From positions 1 through 64,000 of the forward strand of contig NZ_JAFMPX010000011.1 of the NCBI RefSeq assembly GCF_017353415.1: a stretch of 64,000 nucleotides of DNA, read 5' to 3'. The notes beneath the pieces were generated by a model. The model searched no databases, was not told the DNA's origin, and saw only the letters and a list, made by a program, of their open reading frames with translations. Numbering within the stretch: position 1 is the first letter of the stretch; each line of letters begins with the position of its first letter. The translations under genes and the position numbers were made by a program. Shown in pieces: positions 8,786 through 17,772 of the stretch. The stretch comes from Arthrobacter sp. E3. Lineage in GTDB: Bacteria > Actinomycetota > Actinomycetes > Actinomycetales > Micrococcaceae.

Positions 8786-10192
8786 ATGGCGAATCCTAGC
8801 CCCGGCAACTCCATCACCCTCCGCGTGACCGCTCCGTCCAACTTCACCGTCACGAGCGAGCTGGCGGCTGCCGTCGGTTCAGCCGGTGCCGCAGTCACCG
8901 CGTTGGACGTTGTTGAATCACAGCACGAGAGCATCGTCGTCGACATCACCGCGAACACCACCGACGACGAACACGCAAACCGGGTCAAAGATGCCCTGGA
9001 AGCACTCGAGGGCGTTCACGTCCTGCACGTCTCGGACCGCACGTTCCTGATGCACTTGGGCGGCAAGCTCGAGGTCAACTCCAAGTTCGTCATCCGTAAC
9101 CGTGACGATCTCTCACGCGCCTACACCCCCGGCGTCGCCCGTGTCTGCATGGCCATCCATGAAGATCCTGCCGCTGCCCGCAACCTGACCATCAAGCGCA
9201 ACACCATCGCCGTGGTCACCGACGGCACCGCCGTCCTCGGCTTGGGCGACATTGGACCCGCAGCCGCACTTCCCGTCATGGAAGGCAAGGCAGCCCTGTT
9301 CAAGCAGTTCGCAAACGTTGATGCCTGGCCCGTCTGCCTTGACACCAAGGACACCGAAGAGATCATCATGATCGTCAAGGCCATGGCTCCGGTTTACGGT
9401 GGCATCAACCTTGAAGACATCGCCGCTCCCCGCTGCTTCGAAATTGAGCGTCGCTTGAAGGAAGAACTGGACATCCCGGTCTTCCACGATGACCAGCATG
9501 GCACGGCAATCGTCACCCTCGCCGCACTGACCAACGCACTGAAGGTCGTCGACAAGAAGATCGAAGACGTCAAGATCGTTGTTGCAGGCGTCGGCGCAGC
9601 CGGCAACGCCATCATCCAGCTCCTGCTGGCCCAGGGTGCCAAGAACATTGTGGCCTGTGGCCGCAACGGCGCCATCAATCGCGACGAGACCTACACAGAC
9701 GAACACCGCACGTGGCTGGCGAACAACACCAACCCGGACAACTTCACCGGCACCCTGCACGACGCCGTTGCCGGCGCCGACGTCTTCATCGGCGTCAGCG
9801 GCCCGAACGTCATCGGCGAGGAGCAGGTTGCTTCCATGGCCAAGGATTCCATCATCTTCGCCATGGCCAACCCGACCCCCGAGGTTGATCCGGTCATCGC
9901 ATCGAAGTACGCAGCCGTGGTTGCCACAGGTCGCAGCGACTTCCCGAACCAGATCAACAACGTGCTGGCATTCCCCGGATTCTTCCGCGGTTTGCTGGAT
10001 GCGGGCGTTTCGGACATCACAGATGAGATGCTTGTTGCAGCGGCCACTGCCATCGCCGACCGCGTCGATGACTCTGAGCGCAACGCAAGCTTCATCATTC
10101 CCAGCGTCTTCGACCCGCATGTGGCCGGCGACGTTGCAGCAGCCGTGAGGAACGCGGCAGCTGCCACACCTTCCGAAAGGGCCAACGCATGA
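8786..10192 (+). CDS. NAD(P)-dependent malic enzyme with N-terminal ACT-like domain
   Basis: 468 residues. It oxidatively decarboxylates malate to pyruvate and CO2. Residues about 10-90 form an ACT-like domain ([13 protein letters not shown]). The catalytic part has the malic enzyme motifs [32 protein letters not shown] and [11 protein letters not shown], then a Rossmann segment [20 protein letters not shown]. The stop overlaps the malate synthase ATG by 4 bp, so the two are coupled: malate made from glyoxylate and acetyl-CoA is turned directly into pyruvate. The start has a CAAGGA site. NAD versus NADP preference cannot be decided here. Confidence 0.92.
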   Translation: MANPSPGNSITLRVTAPSNFTVTSELAAAVGSAGAAVTALDVVESQHESIVVDITANTTDDEHANRVKDALEALEGVHVLHVSDRTFLMHLGGKLEVNSKFVIRNRDDLSRAYTPGVARVCMAIHEDPAAARNLTIKRNTIAVVTDGTAVLGLGDIGPAAALPVMEGKAALFKQFANVDAWPVCLDTKDTEEIIMIVKAMAPVYGGINLEDIAAPRCFEIERRLKEELDIPVFHDDQHGTAIVTLAALTNALKVVDKKIEDVKIVVAGVGAAGNAIIQLLLAQGAKNIVACGRNGAINRDETYTDEHRTWLANNTNPDNFTGTLHDAVAGADVFIGVSGPNVIGEEQVASMAKDSIIFAMANPTPEVDPVIASKYAAVVATGRSDFPNQINNVLAFPGFFRGLLDAGVSDITDEMLVAAATAIADRVDDSERNASFIIPSVFDPHVAGDVAAAVRNAAAATPSERANA

Positions 10193-11796
10193 GCAGCCAG
10201 ATAGCAACAGTCACCGATCCCAACCCCATCCCGCGTGCAGAAGAAATCCTCACGCCCGAGGCCCTGGCCTTCGTGACCGAACTCAACCGCCGCTTCAACC
10301 CCATCCGCGAAGAACTGCTGGCCGCCCGCGGCACGAAGCGCGAAGAAGTTGCTGCAACAGGCAAGCTTGATTTCCTGCCGGAAACCAAGTCCGTCCGTGA
10401 AGGTGATTGGAAGGTTGCTCCGGCTCCGGCCCCCTTGCAGGACCGCCGCGTTGAAATGACCGGCCCGGCCTCACCGGCCAAGATGGCCATCAATGCGCTG
10501 AACTCCGGCGCCAAGGTGTGGCTCGCCGACCTTGAAGATGCGTCAACCCCCACCTGGCCCAACGTTGTTGACGCCGTCCTGAACCTAAAGGACGCAGCAG
10601 AGGGAACCCTTGAATACACCTCCCCCGAGGGCAAGGAATACCGCCTGCGCACCGACGCACCCCTGGCTGTTGTGGTGGCCCGCCCCCGTGGCTGGCACCT
10701 GATCGAAAGCCACGTGCTGGTCGACGGCGCACCCACCTCCGGCGGTCTGGTGGACTTTGGCCTGCTCTTCTTCCACACGGCCAAGGCGCTCATTGCCAAG
10801 GGCCAGGGTCCGTACTACTACCTGCCGAAGATGGAAAGCTACCTCGAGGCCCGCCTCTGGAACGACGTCTTCGTGTTTGCCCAGGACTACTTGGACATCC
10901 CGCAGGGCACCATCCGCGCAACCGTGCTGATTGAAACCATCCCGGCTGCGTTTGAAATGGATGAAATCCTCTACGAACTGCGCGACCACGCATCAGGGTT
11001 GAATGCAGGTCGCTGGGACTACCTCTTCAGCATCATCAAGTACTTCCGTGATGCCGGCGAGAACTTCACCCTCCCGGACCGCGCCCAGGTTGCCATGACG
11101 GCTCCCTTCATGCGTGCCTACACCGAGCTCCTGGTCAAGACCTGCCACCACCGTGGTGCCTTCGCCATGGGCGGCATGGCTGCAGTCATCCCCAACCGCC
11201 GCGAGCCCGAAGTAACGGCAGCAGCGTTTGAAAAGGTGCGCAATGACAAGACCCGCGAAGCCAATGACGGCTTTGACGGTTCATGGGTTGCCCACCCGGA
11301 CCTGGTCCCCGTGTGCGAGGAAGTCTTCGAGACCATTCTCGGCGGGAAACCGAACCAGTTGGACAAGCAGCGCCCCGAGGTCAACGTCACGGCCGATCAG
11401 CTGTTGGATATTCCTTCGGCACAGGGCCAGGCAACCGAAGCAGGCCTGCGCCTGAACCTGTACGTGGCTGTCGCCTACACCGCCGTCTGGATTTCAGGCA
11501 ACGGCGCCGTGGCCATCCACAACTTGATGGAAGATGCCGCCACCGCGGAAATCTCCCGTTCACAGGTCTGGCAGCAGATTCGCAACAAGACCACCCTTGC
11601 CGACACCGGCAATGTGGTCACCCGCGAACTCGTCACCAGCATCCTTGCTGAGGAAACCGAGAAGCTGCGCGGCGAAGTTGGCGAGGAACTGTTCACGAAG
11701 TACTACAAGGACGCCAGCGCCCTGATCAGTGACATCTGCCTCTCCGAGGACTACACCGACTTCCTCACCATCCCGGCCTACGAACTGGTGGGCTAG
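10189..11796 (+). CDS. aceB: Malate synthase A
   Basis: 535 residues, the usual length for malate synthase A. It condenses glyoxylate with acetyl-CoA to malate. The conserved region [20 protein letters not shown] followed by [18 protein letters not shown] is plain, as is [18 protein letters not shown] earlier. No isocitrate lyase gene is near, so this copy probably serves glyoxylate made from allantoin rather than the glyoxylate shunt. It lies between malic enzyme (4-bp overlap) and a DUF6986 gene (2-bp gap). Confidence 0.95.
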   Translation: MSSQIATVTDPNPIPRAEEILTPEALAFVTELNRRFNPIREELLAARGTKREEVAATGKLDFLPETKSVREGDWKVAPAPAPLQDRRVEMTGPASPAKMAINALNSGAKVWLADLEDASTPTWPNVVDAVLNLKDAAEGTLEYTSPEGKEYRLRTDAPLAVVVARPRGWHLIESHVLVDGAPTSGGLVDFGLLFFHTAKALIAKGQGPYYYLPKMESYLEARLWNDVFVFAQDYLDIPQGTIRATVLIETIPAAFEMDEILYELRDHASGLNAGRWDYLFSIIKYFRDAGENFTLPDRAQVAMTAPFMRAYTELLVKTCHHRGAFAMGGMAAVIPNRREPEVTAAAFEKVRNDKTREANDGFDGSWVAHPDLVPVCEEVFETILGGKPNQLDKQRPEVNVTADQLLDIPSAQGQATEAGLRLNLYVAVAYTAVWISGNGAVAIHNLMEDAATAEISRSQVWQQIRNKTTLADTGNVVTRELVTSILAEETEKLRGEVGEELFTKYYKDASALISDICLSEDYTDFLTIPAYELVG

Positions 11797-11798
11797 GA

Positions 11799-13067
11799 AT
11801 GGCTGTACAAGCGTCTCTGAACGCGGCCGACCTGGCCCATATTGAGTCCGCCTGTGCCGCCACGGACACGTTGCTTGACCGCAACTACCCGGGCGACGAC
11901 GGAAGCCGCCAGCCTGTCCACACGGTCTATGTGCCGGCAGACAAGTTCAATTCCTCCTTTGCCGCCGAATGGGGCGCGCAGGGTCAGGCCGCCATCGACG
12001 CCTATGGTGGACTGGAAAAGCTCGGCAAGCTGCTCGGCCAGGACGAGGAACTGGCTGCAGCCGTGGCACCTCGCGTGGCTGCCAAGCTGGCAAGCGAACC
12101 CATCGAAGACCTGCGCCTCGACTTTGAGGACGGCTTCGGCGATCGCGGTGACGAGGCAGAAGATGCTGCCGCCGTCGCAGCCGGCAAGGCTGTCAATGCA
12201 GCGGTGGAGGCTGGAACCGCTCCTCCGTTCATCGGCATTCGCTTCAAGTGCTTCGAGGCCCCCACACGGGCCCGTGGCGTGCGGACCCTTGACCTGTTTG
12301 TCTCGGCACTGGCCTCGGCCGGTGAATTGCCGCAGGGACTGATCTTGACCCTTCCCAAGGTAACCACCGTGGACCAGGTCAAGGCCATGGACTTCGCTGT
12401 CAGCCGTTTGGAGGAAATCCACGGACTGCCCGCTGGACGCCTTCGCTTTGAGGTGCAGGTGGAAACCCCACAGATCATCCTCAGCCACGAAGGCACCTCC
12501 CCCGTCGCACAGCTGGCCCACGCAGTGCCAGGACGCATCAGCGGCCTGCACTATGGCACCTACGACTACAGTGCATCGCTGGAAATTTCAGCCGAGTACC
12601 AGTCCATGGAACACCCCGTCGCGGATCTCGCGAAGGAAGTCATGCAGTTGGCAGTCGCCGGAACAGGCATCCGCCTTTCCGACGGCTCAACCAACATCAT
12701 GCCCATTGGTGAAGGTGCCGAGTCCGCTTGGGCACTGCACGGCCGGTTGGTCCGCCGTTCCTTGGAACGCGGCTACTACCAGGGCTGGGACTTGAACGCT
12801 GCCCAGCTGCCGAGCCGTTTCAGCGCAACGTACGCGTTCTACCGCCAGGGGCTGCCCGCAGCCGCCGTGCGGTTGCGCAACTACGTCCAGCAGACCCCCG
12901 GTGCTGTCATGGACGAGCCGGCAACGGCCCGCGCCTTGGCGAACTTCATCCTGCGCGGCCTCGTTTGTGGAGCCGCCGGAGCCGAAGAAGTGCTGGCCCT
13001 GACGAGCCTTGACCAAAGTCAACTGACGAAGCTGGCCCACCCGCGGCTCGCTTCCGTCTCCAAGTAA
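11799..13067 (+). CDS. HpcH/HpaI aldolase-like protein (DUF6986 type)
   Basis: 422 residues. The sequence has TIM-barrel aldolase/citrate lyase features: DLRLDFEDGFGDRG at about 105-118, LILTLPKVTTVDQV, LRFEVQVETPQIIL and GRISGLHYGTYDYSASL, which carry acidic residues typical of metal binding in this superfamily. It resembles the family now named DUF6986, which often travels with ureide genes in actinobacteria, but its reaction is not established. It sits directly after malate synthase and 12 bp before allE, so a role in glyoxylate or ureidoglycine metabolism is likely. A cleavage or condensation involving a glyoxylate-derived acid is speculation. Confidence 0.75.
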   Translation: MAVQASLNAADLAHIESACAATDTLLDRNYPGDDGSRQPVHTVYVPADKFNSSFAAEWGAQGQAAIDAYGGLEKLGKLLGQDEELAAAVAPRVAAKLASEPIEDLRLDFEDGFGDRGDEAEDAAAVAAGKAVNAAVEAGTAPPFIGIRFKCFEAPTRARGVRTLDLFVSALASAGELPQGLILTLPKVTTVDQVKAMDFAVSRLEEIHGLPAGRLRFEVQVETPQIILSHEGTSPVAQLAHAVPGRISGLHYGTYDYSASLEISAEYQSMEHPVADLAKEVMQLAVAGTGIRLSDGSTNIMPIGEGAESAWALHGRLVRRSLERGYYQGWDLNAAQLPSRFSATYAFYRQGLPAAAVRLRNYVQQTPGAVMDEPATARALANFILRGLVCGAAGAEEVLALTSLDQSQLTKLAHPRLASVSK

Positions 13068-13079
13068 AAGGATTCAGCT

Positions 13080-13892
13080 ATGGGCAAGTATTACTACCCG
13101 CAAGGCGGCCTGCCGCCGCAGACACACCTGACCACCGAACGCGCCATTGTCAAGGAGGCCTACACGGTCATCCCCAAGGGCGTCATGACGGACATCGTGA
13201 CCAGTTCACTGCCGGGCTTCTCCAACACCCGCTCATGGATCCTGGCACGTCCCATCTCCGGCTTTGCCACCACCTTCTCTCAGCTGATCGTTGAGATTGG
13301 TGCTGGCGGCGGCGCCCCTCGCGCCGAGTTCGAGCCCGGCGTTGAAGGCGTCATCTTTGTGACCAAGGGCAAGGTCAACCTGACCCTTGAAGGCGAACTG
13401 CACCAGTTGGAGGAAGGCGGCTACGCCTACCTCGCAGCCGGTGACGCCTGGGGCTTGGAGAACGTTTCCGATGACATCGTCTCGTTCCAGTGGATCCGCA
13501 AGGCGTACGAGCGTCTTGACGGCTACGAGGCAACGTCATTTGTCACCAGTGACGATGAAGTTGAGCCCACTGCGATGCCGGACACCAACGGTGCCTGGAA
13601 GACCACCCGGTTCACGGACTCATCCGACCTGGCACACGACATGCAGGTGAACATTGTTACGTTCCAGCCCGGCGGCGTCATCCCGTTCCCGGAAACGCAC
13701 GTCATGGAACACGGCCTGTACGTCCTTGAAGGCAAGGCCATGTACCTGCTCAATGATGACTGGGTCGAAGTGGAAGCAGGCGACTTCCTGTGGCTCCGCG
13801 CATTCTGCCCGCAGGCGTGCTACGCCGGCGGCCCTGGCGAGTTCCGCTACCTGCTGTACAAGGACATGAACCGTCAGATCAAACTGACGTAA
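13080..13892 (+). CDS. allE: (S)-ureidoglycine aminohydrolase
   Basis: 270 residues, close to the 261 of Escherichia coli AllE. It is a bicupin enzyme (manganese-dependent) that releases ammonia from (S)-ureidoglycine to give (S)-ureidoglycolate. Seen: the N-terminal MGKYYYPQGGLPPQ, a first cupin with VEGVIFVTKGKVNLTLEG, and a second cupin with IPFPETHVMEHGLYVLEGKA, whose His and Glu residues are the expected metal ligands. It is the last gene before a strong terminator. The next enzyme (ureidoglycolate lyase or dehydrogenase) is not recognisable nearby. Confidence 0.92.
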   Translation: MGKYYYPQGGLPPQTHLTTERAIVKEAYTVIPKGVMTDIVTSSLPGFSNTRSWILARPISGFATTFSQLIVEIGAGGGAPRAEFEPGVEGVIFVTKGKVNLTLEGELHQLEEGGYAYLAAGDAWGLENVSDDIVSFQWIRKAYERLDGYEATSFVTSDDEVEPTAMPDTNGAWKTTRFTDSSDLAHDMQVNIVTFQPGGVIPFPETHVMEHGLYVLEGKAMYLLNDDWVEVEAGDFLWLRAFCPQACYAGGPGEFRYLLYKDMNRQIKLT

Positions 13893-13915
13893 GGTCCACA
13901 TTTGCAATATCAGCG

Positions 13916-13977
13916 CCCGTTTGTGCTTTTAGCCCCCGTCTGACGGGGTGCTAAAAGCACAAATGGGTGCTTTTTTG
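13916..13977 (+). terminator. Intrinsic terminator after allE
   Basis: A long, nearly perfect stem of about 23 bp (left arm starts CCCGTTTGTGCTTTTAGC, right arm starts at 13944) is followed by TGCTTTTTT. It is the clearest rho-independent terminator in the window and separates allE from hyi. Confidence 0.9.
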
Positions 13978-14020
13978 TGTCTAACGCCGACCCACGCGTG
14001 ATTCGCATCCCACCATGGCC

Positions 14021-14049
14021 TTGACGTTGCCCGTAATCATCTCTAAACT
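14021..14049 (+). promoter_or_regulatory. Sigma-70 type promoter of the hyi-glxR-gcl operon
   Basis: TTGACG (14021-14026), 17-bp spacer, TAAACT (14044-14049). Expected start near 14056, giving a leader of about 66 nt that contains the two candidate operators below. Confidence 0.6.
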
Positions 14050-14068
14050 TTTCATAAGGCAGAAACTT

Positions 14069-14106
14069 ATTTCCACAATATGAGAACGTTGGAATCTAGA
14101 ATTCCA
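14069..14106 (+). promoter_or_regulatory. Candidate IclR/AllR-type operator region before hyi
   Basis: 14069-14090 repeats the motif found at 8718-8739. It is followed at 14090-14106 by the palindrome TGGAAT-CTAGA-ATTCCA, which resembles the TGGAA/TTCCA half-sites bound by IclR-family proteins. Both lie downstream of the predicted start site, so a roadblock type of repression is possible. Confidence 0.45.
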
Positions 14107-14121
14107 TTGGAAGGTCCTACA

Positions 14122-14916
14122 ATGACGTACACAGTGAACTGCTCCATCCTCCTGACAGAGCTTCCCCTGCTCGAACGCCCGGCCGCAGCCAAGGCCGCTG
14201 GTTTTGACGCAGTGGAGTTCTGGTGGCCCTTTGAATCCTCCGTCCCGGCCGACGCCGATGTCACCGCGTTTGAGCGTGCCATCACCGATGCAGGCGTGCA
14301 GCTGACCGGTCTGAACTTCAACGCCGGCAACATGCCCGGCGGTGACCGCGGCCTCGTTTCCTGGAAGGGACGCTGCTCGGAATTCAAGGACAACATTGCC
14401 GTGGTGGCAGGTATTGGCGAACGCCTCGGCTGCAAGCACTTCAACGCCCTGTATGGCAACCGTCAGGAAGAGTTCACTGCCGAGGAGCAGGACGAACTTG
14501 GTGTCAAGAACCTCGTGGCCGCTGCCCAAGGCGTTGCAGCCATCGGCGGCACCGTGTTGCTGGAACCCGTCTCCGGAACGCCCGCCTACCCGTTGAAGAC
14601 CGCTGCGGATGTCATGGCCATCATCGCCAGGACCGAAGCAGCCGGCGTCGACAATGTGAAGCTCCTTGCTGACTTCTACCACTTGGCCGTCAACGGCGAC
14701 GACGTAGCAGCTGTCATTGAAAACCATGCCAAGGACTTCGGCCACATTCAGATCGCCGACAACCCCGGCCGCGGTGCCCCCGGCACCGGCACGCTCCCGC
14801 TCGACCAGTGGATCGCCCGCAGCCGCGAATTGGGCTACACCGGCCCCATCGGCCTGGAATACAAGGCTCCCGCAGCGGAGGCCTTCAACTGGGCCGTTCG
14901 CCAGCCTTCCAACTAA
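14122..14916 (+). CDS. hyi: Hydroxypyruvate isomerase
   Basis: 264 residues, sugar-isomerase TIM barrel (AP endonuclease 2 fold). It interconverts hydroxypyruvate and tartronate semialdehyde. Motifs: MTYTVNCSILLTELP at the start, AAGFDAVEFWWPFE near residue 35, LLEPVSGTPAYPL and FGHIQIADNPGRGAPGTG near the C-terminus. The ATG at 14122 has a GGAAGG site 7 bp upstream; an in-frame ATG at 14080 lacks one and would add 14 unconserved residues. First gene of the glyoxylate carboligase operon, 45 bp before glxR. Confidence 0.92.
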   Translation: MTYTVNCSILLTELPLLERPAAAKAAGFDAVEFWWPFESSVPADADVTAFERAITDAGVQLTGLNFNAGNMPGGDRGLVSWKGRCSEFKDNIAVVAGIGERLGCKHFNALYGNRQEEFTAEEQDELGVKNLVAAAQGVAAIGGTVLLEPVSGTPAYPLKTAADVMAIIARTEAAGVDNVKLLADFYHLAVNGDDVAAVIENHAKDFGHIQIADNPGRGAPGTGTLPLDQWIARSRELGYTGPIGLEYKAPAAEAFNWAVRQPSN

Positions 14917-14961
14917 ACCTCCCTCCACCAAACCCCTTACACTTCACGCAAAGGAATCAAT

Positions 14962-15840
14962 ATGAGCAACGTTGCAGTAATCGGACTCGGCATCATGGGA
15001 CTGCCCATGGCAGTGAACCTCGTCAAGGCCGGCCACACGGTCACCGGCTTCAACCGCAGCCAGGGCGCCATCGACAAGCTTGTCGAAGCCGGCGGCAAGG
15101 GCGGCACGTCCATCGCCGACGCCGTGAAGGACGCCGACGTCGTCGTCACCATGGTTCCGGACTCCCCCGACGTTGAAGGTGTTGTCAGCGGCCCCGAGGG
15201 CCTCTTCGCCAACGCCCGCAAGGGCACCATCTGGGTTGACGCCAGCTCCATCCGCCCCGACGTCTCCAAGCGCCTCTCCGAAGACGCCGTTGCAGCCGGT
15301 ATCCGCCCCTTGGACGCTCCCGTCTCAGGTGGCGAGCAGGGTGCCATTGACGGTGTCCTCTCCATCATGGTTGGCGGAGACGCCAAGGACTTTGCCGACG
15401 CGGCAGAGGTCCTGAATGCCGTTGGCAAGACCATCGTTCACGTTGGTCCCTCCGGCTCAGGCCAGACTGTCAAGGCAGCCAACCAGCTGATCGTGGCCGT
15501 CAACATCCAGGCTCTCTCGGAAGCCATCGTGTTCCTTGAGGCTTACGGCGTGGACACCGACGCCGCACTGAAGGTTCTTGGCGGGGGCCTCGCCGGCTCC
15601 AAGGTCCTTGACCAGAAGGGCCAGAAGATGCTCGATCGCAACTTCGACCCCGGCTTCCGCCTTGCCCTTCACAACAAGGACCTCGGCATTGTCACAGCAG
15701 CAGCCCGCGAAGCCGGCGTTGCTGTCCCGCTTGGCGGCGCAGTTGCCCAGCTCGTCACGTCCATGGTTGCCCAGGGCGACGGCGGACTGGACCACTCAGG
15801 TCTGTTCAAGCTGGCACTGGCCTCCTCCGGCCGCAAGTAA
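14962..15840 (+). CDS. glxR: 2-hydroxy-3-oxopropionate (tartronate semialdehyde) reductase
   Basis: 292 residues, beta-hydroxyacid dehydrogenase family. It reduces tartronate semialdehyde, the product of glyoxylate carboligase, to D-glycerate with NAD(P)H. Motifs: N-terminal Rossmann IGLGIMGLPMAVNLVKAGH, substrate loop DAPVSGGEQGAIDG, and the catalytic lysine region GSGQTVKAANQLIV. Gene order hyi-glxR-gcl-glxK assigns it to the glycerate pathway. Confidence 0.93.
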   Translation: MSNVAVIGLGIMGLPMAVNLVKAGHTVTGFNRSQGAIDKLVEAGGKGGTSIADAVKDADVVVTMVPDSPDVEGVVSGPEGLFANARKGTIWVDASSIRPDVSKRLSEDAVAAGIRPLDAPVSGGEQGAIDGVLSIMVGGDAKDFADAAEVLNAVGKTIVHVGPSGSGQTVKAANQLIVAVNIQALSEAIVFLEAYGVDTDAALKVLGGGLAGSKVLDQKGQKMLDRNFDPGFRLALHNKDLGIVTAAAREAGVAVPLGGAVAQLVTSMVAQGDGGLDHSGLFKLALASSGRK

Positions 15841-15984
15841 GCAACACCCTGCGGGGTTCACGCCCCACACACTTCCCGCCGTCGGATGATCCTCGAGACG
15901 TCCGACGGCGGGAAACCCACCTCCCGTTCAGCACTCCCCGGCCCCACCAGGGCACACCGCACAAAAATTTTGAAGGAGCAAACC

Positions 15985-17763
15985 ATGGCTAAAATGCGCA
16001 GCGTAGACGCAGCCGTTTTGATTTTGGAAAAAGAAGGCGCCACGGAGATCTTTGGTCTTCCCGGAGCAGCCATCAACCCGTTCTACTCCGCCATGCGCCA
16101 GCACGGCGGCTTCAACCACACCCTGGCGCGCCACATGGAAGGTGGCTCCCACATGGCGGACGGCTACTCACGTGCCGCCGAGGGCAACATCGGTGTTTGC
16201 ACCGGTACGTCCGGCCCCGCCGGCACCGACATGATCACCGGGCTGTACGCTGCCCAGGCTGACTCCATCCCGATGCTGTGCATCACCGGTCAGGCACCTG
16301 TTGCCAAGCTGCACAAAGAAGACTTCCAGGCCATTGACATCGAGACCATTGCTGCCCCGGTCACCAAAATGTCCATGACGGTCAAGGAGCCCGGCCAGAT
16401 CCCCGGCGCCTTCCAGAAAGCCTTCTACCTCATGCGCTCAGGCCGTCCCGGCCCGGTCCTCTTGGACCTGCCCATCGACGTGCAGATGGCCGAAATTGAA
16501 TTCGACATCGACGCTTACGAGCCCCTCGTCCCGAGCAAGCCCGCCGCATCGCGCCAGCAGGCCGAAAAAGCCCTGGACATCCTGCTGGCCGGAGAAAAGC
16601 CGCTGATCGTCGCCGGTGGCGGCGTCATCAACGCCAACGCCTCCGAGCAGCTGGTGGAATTGGCTGAGCTGCTGAACATTCCCGTCATCTCCACGCTCAT
16701 GGGCTGGGGCGTCATCGCGGACGACCACCCGCTGAGCGCCGGCATGGTTGGCCTGCAGACCTCACACCGCTACGGCAACGCCACGTTCCTGGAGTCAGAC
16801 ACCGTCATCGGCATCGGCAACCGCTGGGCCAACCGCCACACCGGCGGACTGGACACCTACACCAAGGGCCGCAAGTTCATCCACGTGGACATCGAGCCCA
16901 CCCAGATCGGCCGCGTTTTCGCACCTGACCTGGGCATCGTCTCCGACGCCGGAGCAGCCCTGACCGTGTTGCTCGAAGTCGCTCGTGAGCGCAAGGCCGA
17001 CCTCGGCGTGCCGGACTACGGTGCCTGGTCCAAGGACTGCCAGGCTCGCAAGGGCTCGCTGCAGCGCAAGACCCACTTCGACAACGTGCCCATGAAGCCG
17101 CAGCGCGTGTACGAAGAAATGAATGCCGCGTTCGGCCCGGACACCACCTACGTCTCCACCATCGGTTTGTCGCAGATTGCCGGCGCCCAGATGCTGCACG
17201 TCTTTGGCCCGCGCCAGTGGATCAACGCCGGACAGGCCGGCCCCTTGGGTTGGACCATGCCTGCAGCCCTGGGCGTTGTCCGCGGCAAGCCGGGACAGCC
17301 CGTTGTTGCACTCTCGGGTGACTACGACTTCCAGTTCATGATCGAAGAACTGGCCGTCGGCGCTCAGTTCAACCTGCCGTACATCCACGTAGTCGTCAAC
17401 AACTCCTACCTGGGCCTGATCCGTCAGTCCCAGCGCGGCTTGAAGATGGATTACCACGTGTCGCTGGCATTCGACAACCTCAACTCGCCGGAGACCAACG
17501 GCTACGGCGTTGACCACATCAAGGTTGCCGAAGGCCTGGGCTGCAAGGCCATCCGCGTTGAGCGCCCCGAGGACATGGCTGCCGCATTCGCCGAGGCAAA
17601 GCGCCTCATGGAAGAGTTCAAGGTTCCGGTTGTTGTCGAAGCCATCCTGGAGCGCGTCACCAACATTTCCATGGGCACCGAGCTGGACAACGTCAACGAG
17701 ATCGAAGACATTGCCCAATACGCCGCCGACGCACCCACCGCAATCCTGACACTTCAGGACTAG
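15985..17763 (+). CDS. gcl: Glyoxylate carboligase (tartronate semialdehyde synthase)
   Basis: 592 residues, almost the same length as E. coli Gcl (593). It is a thiamine diphosphate and FAD enzyme that joins two glyoxylates to tartronate semialdehyde and CO2. Very close along its length: [10 protein letters not shown] start, [34 protein letters not shown], and the ThDP-magnesium segment beginning [16 protein letters not shown]. Gcl is known to have Val51 in place of the catalytic Glu of other ThDP enzymes; here residue 51 is Met (LARHMEGGS). The ATG at 15985 follows GAAGGAG; an in-frame ATG at 15886 is rejected. It is 9 bp before glxK. Confidence 0.95.
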   Translation: MAKMRSVDAAVLILEKEGATEIFGLPGAAINPFYSAMRQHGGFNHTLARHMEGGSHMADGYSRAAEGNIGVCTGTSGPAGTDMITGLYAAQADSIPMLCITGQAPVAKLHKEDFQAIDIETIAAPVTKMSMTVKEPGQIPGAFQKAFYLMRSGRPGPVLLDLPIDVQMAEIEFDIDAYEPLVPSKPAASRQQAEKALDILLAGEKPLIVAGGGVINANASEQLVELAELLNIPVISTLMGWGVIADDHPLSAGMVGLQTSHRYGNATFLESDTVIGIGNRWANRHTGGLDTYTKGRKFIHVDIEPTQIGRVFAPDLGIVSDAGAALTVLLEVARERKADLGVPDYGAWSKDCQARKGSLQRKTHFDNVPMKPQRVYEEMNAAFGPDTTYVSTIGLSQIAGAQMLHVFGPRQWINAGQAGPLGWTMPAALGVVRGKPGQPVVALSGDYDFQFMIEELAVGAQFNLPYIHVVVNNSYLGLIRQSQRGLKMDYHVSLAFDNLNSPETNGYGVDHIKVAEGLGCKAIRVERPEDMAAAFAEAKRLMEEFKVPVVVEAILERVTNISMGTELDNVNEIEDIAQYAADAPTAILTLQD

Positions 17764-17772
17764 GGACGAATC

